In this document: in pieces, positions 59,075-64,000 of the stretch | Numbering within the stretch: position 1 is the first letter of the stretch | How the letters are laid out: the number at the start of each line of letters is the position of its first letter | Assembly: GCA_035943935.1 (NCBI GenBank) | Contig: DASZBR010000007.1 | Location: forward strand, 19,606-83,605 | DNA: 64,000 bases | DNA from: DASZBR01 sp035943935 | GTDB lineage: Bacteria; Pseudomonadota; Gammaproteobacteria; DASZBR01 | Direction: 5' to 3' | Notes under the pieces: model-generated | Told to the model about the DNA's origin: nothing | Databases searched by the model: none | The model's input: only the letters and a program-made list of their open reading frames with translations | Position numbers and translations under genes: made by a program

Positions 59075-59767
59075 ATGTCACAACCTTCAAAACAAGATAT
59101 TACCGCAGGCCAACAAATTTATCGCCCCTGGGCATTAAAATTATACAATATTATTGTCTTGTGGTTTTCCAATAATTGGGCGTGGCGTTGTTCGCGACAT
59201 CGTCAATTACAGCATTACCAAAAAAACATCTCATCAAATCATCTAGATGTAGGAATTGGAACGGGATATTATTTAGATCATGTCAATTTTCCCACAAATT
59301 CTCCCAAGCTGACTTTGATGGACTTAAACCCCAACTGTTTGTATTACAGCCAGCAATTATTAAGCCGTTATTCACCTAAGATTTATAAACACGATGTTTT
59401 TCAACCCTTGAACGATCTTAATGACCAGTATGATTCTATTGGGGTCAATTATCTTTTGCATTGTTTGCCCGGAAATTTAGACCAGAAAAAAATTGCGCTC
59501 GCTAACCTTGCCAAGAAGCTCACACCAAACGGCATATTATTTGGCAGTACTATTTTAGGCGACAGTGCCAAACATAATTTTGTAGGAAAATATTTAATTT
59601 CGCTGTATGACCGTAAGAAGATTTTCTGTAACCGACAAGATTCAGTGGAAGATTTGAAAAAAATATTAAATCAGCTTTTTCGAGAAGTACATGTGGAAGT
59701 GGTAGGCGCAGTGGCATTATTTACGGCAAAATCCCTTCAAACACAGTCACCGCAGGACCCGTCATGA
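59075..59767 (+). CDS. SAM-dependent methyltransferase, class I
   Basis: 230 residues. Motif I is HLDVGIGTGYYLDHVNF, motif II LMDLNPNCLYYSQQLL, then YDSIGVNYLLHCLPGN and LTPNGILFGSTIL. The N-terminal segment ITAGQQIYRPWALKLYNIIVLWFSN is membrane-seeking. It may methylate a lipid or small molecule; substrate unknown. The 3' end overlaps dapF convergently by 47 bases. Confidence 0.83.
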   Translation: MSQPSKQDITAGQQIYRPWALKLYNIIVLWFSNNWAWRCSRHRQLQHYQKNISSNHLDVGIGTGYYLDHVNFPTNSPKLTLMDLNPNCLYYSQQLLSRYSPKIYKHDVFQPLNDLNDQYDSIGVNYLLHCLPGNLDQKKIALANLAKKLTPNGILFGSTILGDSAKHNFVGKYLISLYDRKKIFCNRQDSVEDLKKILNQLFREVHVEVVGAVALFTAKSLQTQSPQDPS

Positions 59768-60479
59768 TCACCGGCTGACCTTCACCGGCCCACGACACAT
59801 AAAGCTTTCCGCCCGTTAATTCCACACAAACCGTATTATCTAATTCGTTTTGTTTAATCCCGACAACCACTGCCGCGCACGCACCACTTCCACACGCTTG
59901 AGTTTCACCGGCACCACGCTCAAATACCCTGAGTTTTATATGCGTTCTATCTATGACCTTCATAAAGCCAATATTAATACTGTCTAAACCCAAATTACTC
60001 AAACCAGAATCTTTAATATTGTCGACTTTAAATACGGCATGCGGATTACCCAAAGATAACTGCAATCCTGAAAAGGCTAATGTCTGAATAGGCCGAAAAT
60101 CTTTCGGAATACCCATTCTCACGGAAACATCGCCATCTTTTTGTAAGGTTAATTCTAAAATACTGGTAATAGTTTTAACGTTAAGCTGTTTTTTATCGCT
60201 TAATTTTTTATCGTGAATAAATTTCGCTAAACACCGCGCGCCATTTCCGCATTGACCCACCTCTGACCCATCTGAATTAAATATGCGGTAATTAAAGTCA
60301 ATATTGGCTTCAGTAGCTTTTTCTAAAATTAATACTTGATCACAGCCGATACCAAAATGTCTGTTTGAAATAGTCGAGATCATTTCTGCAGAAAAATCAA
60401 TTTTTTGGTCAATATTGTTAATCACCACAAAGTCATTACCTAAACCATGCATCTTGGTGAATATTATTCTGGAAGGCAT
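59721..60479 (-). CDS. dapF: Diaminopimelate epimerase
   Basis: 252 residues, slightly shorter than usual (~275). FTKMHGLGNDFVVINN is the standard N-terminus; the catalytic cysteines are in GQCGNGARCLAKF and QACGSGACAAV. It converts LL- to meso-diaminopimelate for peptidoglycan and lysine. It overlaps lysA by 16 bases in the lptM-lysA-dapF operon. Confidence 0.95.
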   Translation of the reverse strand: MPSRIIFTKMHGLGNDFVVINNIDQKIDFSAEMISTISNRHFGIGCDQVLILEKATEANIDFNYRIFNSDGSEVGQCGNGARCLAKFIHDKKLSDKKQLNVKTITSILELTLQKDGDVSVRMGIPKDFRPIQTLAFSGLQLSLGNPHAVFKVDNIKDSGLSNLGLDSINIGFMKVIDRTHIKLRVFERGAGETQACGSGACAAVVVGIKQNELDNTVCVELTGGKLYVSWAGEGQPVIMTGPAVTVFEGILP

Positions 60480-61663
60480 ATTTCATTTTCCCATAAATTT
60501 TCGAGTGTTTCGCGCGCACGAACTAAATAAGACTTTTCACCATCCACCATCACTTCTGCACAACGCGGTCGAGAATTGTAATTCGAACTCATCACAAAAC
60601 CATAGGCGCCCGTGTTCATGATCATCAGTAAGTCATTTTTTTCGACACAGAGTTTTCGATGATGCCCCAAGAAATCTCCTGTTTCACACACAGGACCCAC
60701 AACATCGTATTCTTTTTCCTCACCCTTTCTTTTATTGCAGGGAACAATATCATGATAGGCTTCATACAGTGCAGGGCGAATTAAATCATTCATCGCGGCA
60801 TCCACAATCACAAAATTTTTACCGGATTGTACTTTTGTCGAAATCACTTTGGTCAATAACACACCACTGTCTGCGACAATCGCCCGACCAGGTTCAACCA
60901 ATAGCTTAAGATTTCTGTTTTTAAATTCCGGCAAAATCACCTTACCCAATTTATGAAGATCAAAACTCTGTTCGTCGTGATACTTAACGCTGTATCCACC
61001 CCCAATATCACACTGTGTAATACGAATATTTTTCTTGGCTAATTCATCCACTAATCCTAATAATTTCTTTAGGGCGATAAGATAGGGCTCAGCGTCTTGA
61101 ATTTGAGAACCTAAATGACACGCAATACCCACAATACTTAAATGTGGCAGATTTTTGGCATACAAATATAAGAAAAGTGCCTCTTCGATGGGAATGCCAA
61201 ACTTGTTTTCTTTTAATCCTGTCGCAATATAACGGTGAGACTTAATAGGAATATCAGGATTAATGCGCAACGCAATGGGAGCGACCATCCCAACGGATTT
61301 GGCTAATTGATTGATCTGGCCCAATTCAAATTGCGATTCGACGTTAAAACAACCGATGCCCGCTTTAAGTGCACTTAAAATTTCATGATCTTGTTTTCCC
61401 ACACCTGAGAAAACTATTTTTTTGGGATCACCGCCCGCTTTTAATACACGCGCCAATTCTCCACCCGACACAATATCAAAACCTGATCCTAATTTTGCCA
61501 AGACCTGTAATACCGCCAAATTACTGTTCGCCTTGACGGCATAACAAATTTGATGAGGAATAGATTCAAACGTATGAAAAAAAGCCGTCCAATTTTTTTC
61601 GATCAGCTTTTTGTCATAGACATAACAGGGCGTGCCATATTGTTGCGCGAGCTCATTCCACAT
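60464..61663 (-). CDS. lysA: Diaminopimelate decarboxylase
   Basis: 399 residues from ATG at 61663 (MWNELAQQYGTPCYVYD), which overlaps the lptM stop (ATGTGGAATGA) and fits translational coupling. PLP lysine is in CYAVKANSNLAVL; DIVSGGELARVLKAGGDP, HLGSQI, DIGGGYSVKY, EPGRAIVADSG and the C-terminal CETGDFLG are fold III decarboxylase motifs. It makes L-lysine from meso-DAP. No good Shine-Dalgarno precedes the start. Confidence 0.94.
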   Translation of the reverse strand: MWNELAQQYGTPCYVYDKKLIEKNWTAFFHTFESIPHQICYAVKANSNLAVLQVLAKLGSGFDIVSGGELARVLKAGGDPKKIVFSGVGKQDHEILSALKAGIGCFNVESQFELGQINQLAKSVGMVAPIALRINPDIPIKSHRYIATGLKENKFGIPIEEALFLYLYAKNLPHLSIVGIACHLGSQIQDAEPYLIALKKLLGLVDELAKKNIRITQCDIGGGYSVKYHDEQSFDLHKLGKVILPEFKNRNLKLLVEPGRAIVADSGVLLTKVISTKVQSGKNFVIVDAAMNDLIRPALYEAYHDIVPCNKRKGEEKEYDVVGPVCETGDFLGHHRKLCVEKNDLLMIMNTGAYGFVMSSNYNSRPRCAEVMVDGEKSYLVRARETLENLWENEICLPE

Positions 61664-61775
61664 GATTAGTTTGCGCTTTTGTGTGTGGTGGTAAATAAAG
61701 TGGACCAGACTGACCACACGAGGCGGTCAGTGCCACAATAAAAATAAGGGGAAGAATTCGGAAACGGTTCAACAT
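61653..61775 (-). CDS. lptM: LptM (YifL) small lipoprotein
   Basis: 40 residues: MLNRFRILPLIFIVALTASC then GQSGPLYLPPHTKAQTNHVE. A lipobox (LTASC, Cys20) and the CG..GPLYLPP signature match LptM/YifL, the outer-membrane lipoprotein that assists maturation of the LPS translocon LptDE. The gene sits directly upstream of lysA, as in many gammaproteobacteria. GGAGAG lies just before the ATG. Confidence 0.93.
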   Translation of the reverse strand: MLNRFRILPLIFIVALTASCGQSGPLYLPPHTKAQTNHVE

Positions 61776-61845
61776 TTTTTCTCTCCAGGGGTACCTAAAA
61801 ATACCACTTTCTGCTAGGATTTCAATTCTTTTATTTTTTCACTCT

Positions 61846-61851
61846 AGGGAG
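61846..61851 (+). promoter_or_regulatory. RBS of the MNIO precursor gene
   Basis: AGGGAG six bases before the ATG at 61858. TAGGAT at 61815-61820 may be a -10 box; no clear -35 lies upstream. The 82-base gap to lptM holds this divergent promoter region. Confidence 0.45.
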
Positions 61852-61857
61852 CTTTTC

Positions 61858-62190
61858 ATGAAGAAACAAATGTTGTTAGCGTTAAGTGCAGGACTTGCTA
61901 TCACAGCTTCAGGTTTAACCTTTGCAAATACGCAGTCAAATTCTTTCCAAAATGGTTCATCCAATGGCACGTCCATCTCGGGTTACGACCAATCAAACGG
62001 CCAGGCTACTGACCAAACGAACACGACGACGGAACAAGGCTCAACCAACTCAAACACCAATACGTTCAAAAAGAAAATTTCTGACGCCAAATGTGGTAAT
62101 GGAAAATGTGGCAGCAGCACATCGACCACCACCACCCAAAACAAAACACAAAATAACTCGAGTGATGACACAACCACCCAAAGTTCTTAA
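61858..62190 (+). CDS. Putative MNIO-modified RiPP precursor
   Basis: 110 residues. A signal peptide (MKKQMLLALSAGLAITASGL..FA) precedes a low-complexity Asn/Ser/Thr/Gln-rich stretch (residues ~25-68). Then comes KKKISDAKCGNGKCGSS, with Cys79 and Cys84 in two KCG units, and a Thr/Ser/Asn tail. KCG-x-G-KCG is the core type (EGKCGEGKCG) of HvfA-like precursors, whose cysteines are modified by DUF692 MNIO enzymes. The MNIO gene overlaps the 3' end. The product is presumably an exported metal-related peptide. Confidence 0.78.
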   Translation: MKKQMLLALSAGLAITASGLTFANTQSNSFQNGSSNGTSISGYDQSNGQATDQTNTTTEQGSTNSNTNTFKKKISDAKCGNGKCGSSTSTTTTQNKTQNNSSDDTTTQSS

Positions 62191-62995
62191 TACCGGACTT
62201 GGGTTACGCCGCGAAATCTTAGATGATTTTCGAAACCATCCGCTGCCAACTTCCATCGATTTTCTCGAAATCGCCCCGGAAAATTGGATGCGGATGGGAG
62301 GCTACCGAAAAGAAGTCTTTCAATCGTTAACGCAACATTATCCCTTTTTCTGTCACGGCCTTTCGCTCTCATTGGGAAGTCCCGCGCCTCTTGACGAAGA
62401 ATTTCTCAAAGAAATAAAACTATTTTTAGATACTTATCATATTTCAGTCTATAGCGAACATTTAAGTTTTTGCAGTGATACGAAGGGCATGTTACTGGAT
62501 TTACTGCCGATGCCGTTTACAGAAGAAGCTGTGCATTATCTGGCTGACCGCATTCAACGCACACAAGATATTTTGGAACGGCGCATTGCAGTTGAAAATA
62601 TTTCTTATTACACAACCCTGGCACAAGATTTATCAGAGCTAGAATTTACAAATGCTGTCTTAGATACTGCTGGCTGTGATTTATTATTAGATATTAATAA
62701 TATTTATGTTAACAGCCAAAACCATCATTATGATCCCGAAAAATTTTTATTAGGTATTCATCCAGAAAAAATTCGCTACTTTCATATCGCTGGCCATGAA
62801 AATACGGGTAAAAAAATTGTAGATACGCACGGTGAACCTGTCATTGAACCCGTCTGGGATTTGCTCAAAACAGCGTATAAAACGATTGGCCTCAAACCGA
62901 CTTTATTAGAACGTGATAATAATGTTCCCGAATTAGCTGAATTATTAGTTGAAATAGACCGGCTTAATCATATTCAGCGGGAATTTTCCGCATGA
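62165..62995 (+). CDS. MNIO (DUF692) peptide-modifying enzyme
   Basis: 276 residues from ATG at 62165 (a GTG at 62162 is adjacent), within the precursor's last codons; a longer frame to 61922 merely reads through the precursor gene. TGLGLRREILDDF, FLEIAPENWMRMGG, FFCHGLSLSLGS, VYSEHLSF, AVENISYY, DINNIYVNSQNH, FHIAGH, DTHGEPV and LLERDNN supply the His/Glu/Asp/Asn iron ligands of DUF692. These multinuclear non-haem iron oxygenases convert Cys of precursor peptides to oxazolone/thioamide-type groups. Four-base overlap with the next gene. Confidence 0.9.
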   Translation: MTQPPKVLNTGLGLRREILDDFRNHPLPTSIDFLEIAPENWMRMGGYRKEVFQSLTQHYPFFCHGLSLSLGSPAPLDEEFLKEIKLFLDTYHISVYSEHLSFCSDTKGMLLDLLPMPFTEEAVHYLADRIQRTQDILERRIAVENISYYTTLAQDLSELEFTNAVLDTAGCDLLLDINNIYVNSQNHHYDPEKFLLGIHPEKIRYFHIAGHENTGKKIVDTHGEPVIEPVWDLLKTAYKTIGLKPTLLERDNNVPELAELLVEIDRLNHIQREFSA

Positions 62996-63591
62996 AAGAT
63001 TTACAAGAAACGTACACCCACTCTCTGCGGGAATCCGAAACGCCGGGTATTTTATTTGAAATTCTGGGAAATGTTTTTCCCTTATTACATCAGCAATTAG
63101 AACCAGCTGTCTGGGAAAAACTCGTCCGTGATTTTTTTCACACACATCCGATTAAGACTCCCTTCTCGCATGAAATTCCCGATGATTTTGTCGAATATCT
63201 CTATACGCATGCGGAAAAAAATTGGTTTGAATTAGCGCATTATGATTGGGTTGAGCTAGCGCTCGGCATCGACATGGCTGATTTAAGCCACATAAAATCT
63301 GAAGGCAATATTCCGCTCGTCTCACCACTGGCGTATTTATTACATTATGAAACCTTGAATAACAGCTACTATATTGCGTTTCGTAATCGCACCCATGAAG
63401 TTTTTTATCACCCCATTAATCTCTTTAGCGCAAAATTTTTTGAATTATTAAAAAACAACACTACTCTTACAGGCGAAGCCGTATTAGAAAAACTTGCGTT
63501 GGAAACACAGCATCCGAATCCTGAGTTGATGAAAAAAGATGGTCTTGCGTTACTGCAAGAATGGCGCGAAAAAGATATTTTATTATTTTAA
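62992..63591 (+). CDS. DUF2063 MNIO partner protein
   Basis: 199 residues. Residues ~1-75 hold the DUF2063-like helical region (LRESETPGILFEILGNVFPLLHQQLEPAVWEKLVRDFFHTHP); a second part with YLLHYETLNNSYYIAFRNRTHEVFYHPINLFSAKFFELLK follows. This is the HvfC/BufC-type partner normally encoded after DUF692 and needed to present the precursor. It is shorter than the typical ~250 residues. It overlaps the MNIO gene by ATGA. Confidence 0.85.
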   Translation: MKDLQETYTHSLRESETPGILFEILGNVFPLLHQQLEPAVWEKLVRDFFHTHPIKTPFSHEIPDDFVEYLYTHAEKNWFELAHYDWVELALGIDMADLSHIKSEGNIPLVSPLAYLLHYETLNNSYYIAFRNRTHEVFYHPINLFSAKFFELLKNNTTLTGEAVLEKLALETQHPNPELMKKDGLALLQEWREKDILLF

Positions 63592-63628
63592 TTTTTTATA
63601 TTAATTTATTATATTAAGTGGAGATATC

Positions 63629-64000
63629 ATGTTAGATAATGTTTTTATTGAACCTGCTGAGACAGCACAATATGCCGTACTGTGGTTTCACGGTTTAGGT
63701 GCAGATGGAAACGACTTTGCGCCCATTGGTCATGAGTTATTGCGTATGACTAAGTTACCTATTCGCTTTATATTTCCGCACGCTCCTGAACGTCCTATTA
63801 CCTTAAACAACGGCTATATTATGCGTGCGTGGTACGATATTTTTGGATTAGACATCAACGCGGAAGAAGACCGACTGGGATTAGAAGCCATTTCCAAGAA
63901 AGTCGACGAGATGATTCAACATCAGATTAAATTAGGCATTCCTGCGAATAAAATATTTTTAGGGGGATTTTCACAAGGCGGAGCCGTTGCGTTATATACC
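63629..64000 (+). CDS. Carboxylesterase/phospholipase, 3' end cut by window edge
   Basis: The first 124 residues are visible, from ATG at 63629 with GGAG at 63620-63623. AVLWFHGLGADGNDFAPIGHEL, FPHAPERPITLNNG, RAWYDIFG and the nucleophile elbow FLGGFSQGGAVALY are those of the small alpha/beta-hydrolase esterases (EstB, acyl-protein thioesterase-like). It lies 37 bases after the MNIO partner gene on the same strand and may or may not belong to that operon. Confidence 0.9.
   Translation, partial: MLDNVFIEPAETAQYAVLWFHGLGADGNDFAPIGHELLRMTKLPIRFIFPHAPERPITLNNGYIMRAWYDIFGLDINAEEDRLGLEAISKKVDEMIQHQIKLGIPANKIFLGGFSQGGAVALYT

Noticed and set aside
61922..62164. An 81-codon N-terminal extension of the MNIO enzyme
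   Set aside because: It is the alternative frame of the precursor gene and is Arg/Thr-rich with no DUF692 similarity; the family N-terminus begins just after ATG 62165.

Overview
The window is AT-rich, gene-dense DNA from a gammaproteobacterium, most likely a host-associated member of the Legionellales (Legionella/Coxiella/Rickettsiella/Berkiella-like). This rests on the housekeeping genes (hemDXY-hemW, lptM-lysA-dapF, scpAB-rluB-gpmI-ctp) lying among several eukaryotic-like proteins: an ankyrin-repeat protein, an F-box-like protein, two Ras/Rho-like proteins (one ending in a CAAX box), a Fic enzyme and long coiled-coil hypotheticals. The genus is inferred; no marker gene in the window fixes it.

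Layout. 1-3.6 kb: an unrecognised protein (cut by the window edge), an ankyrin protein and a coiled-coil protein, all effector-like. 3.6-10.6 kb: yciB, yciO, a patatin-like lipoprotein, trpS, an MFS transporter, tag, two small exported proteins and a GNAT acetyltransferase. 10.6-11.9 kb: a YhcG/DUF1016 nuclease-family gene with a perfect 25-nt palindrome inside its coding sequence and a cluster of related palindromes upstream. 11.9-17.6 kb: a methyltransferase, then scpA-scpB-rluB-gpmI-ctp. 17.7-19.3 kb: a hipBA toxin-antitoxin module. 19.3-28.6 kb (minus strand): rppH, a HAD phosphatase, five tandem GT87-type membrane glycosyltransferase paralogues joined by identical 10-bp overlaps, and a fused Kdo-transferase/nicotinamidase. 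28.7-34.4 kb: prlC, hemD-hemX-hemY, hemW. 34.4-39.6 kb: F-box-like protein, trmB, tRNA-Gly(CCC), two degenerate small-GTPase-like proteins, a TMEM175-type channel and an unknown protein. 39.6-46 kb: a nitrilase-family amidase, a Pif1-like helicase, argD, an SDR, a DJ-1/PfpI protein and Fic. 46-49.9 kb: a berberine-bridge-type oxidase, a lipocalin-like protein, an intradiol dioxygenase and an ORF6N-domain protein, bracketed by ~64-bp repeat units built round perfect palindromes. 49.9-59 kb: a quinone-oxidoreductase-like enzyme, a GT39-type glycosyltransferase, pgi, an IcmF/TssM-like protein convergent with a VgrG-like protein, and a dinJ-yafQ module. 59-64 kb: a methyltransferase, the dapF-lysA-lptM cluster (lptM is a 40-residue gene), then a putative MNIO (DUF692) RiPP operon of precursor, MNIO and partner protein, followed by a carboxylesterase cut by the window edge.

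Most notable: (i) two unrelated gene families, YhcG/DUF1016 and ORF6N, each carry a palindrome at a family motif and are flanked by extragenic palindromes of the same core, with compensating arm changes between copies; (ii) a Rho-like protein with a broken P-loop and a C-terminal Cys-Ala-Val-Gln prenylation motif, next to a second degenerate Ras-like protein; (iii) a small MNIO operon whose precursor carries a KCGNGKCG core; (iv) the WaaA-PncA fusion; (v) the five-copy GT87 array. No stretch over 300 bases lacks a gene. The largest gaps (11621-11856, 45918-46139, 49646-49881) are filled by the palindromes and putative operators listed.
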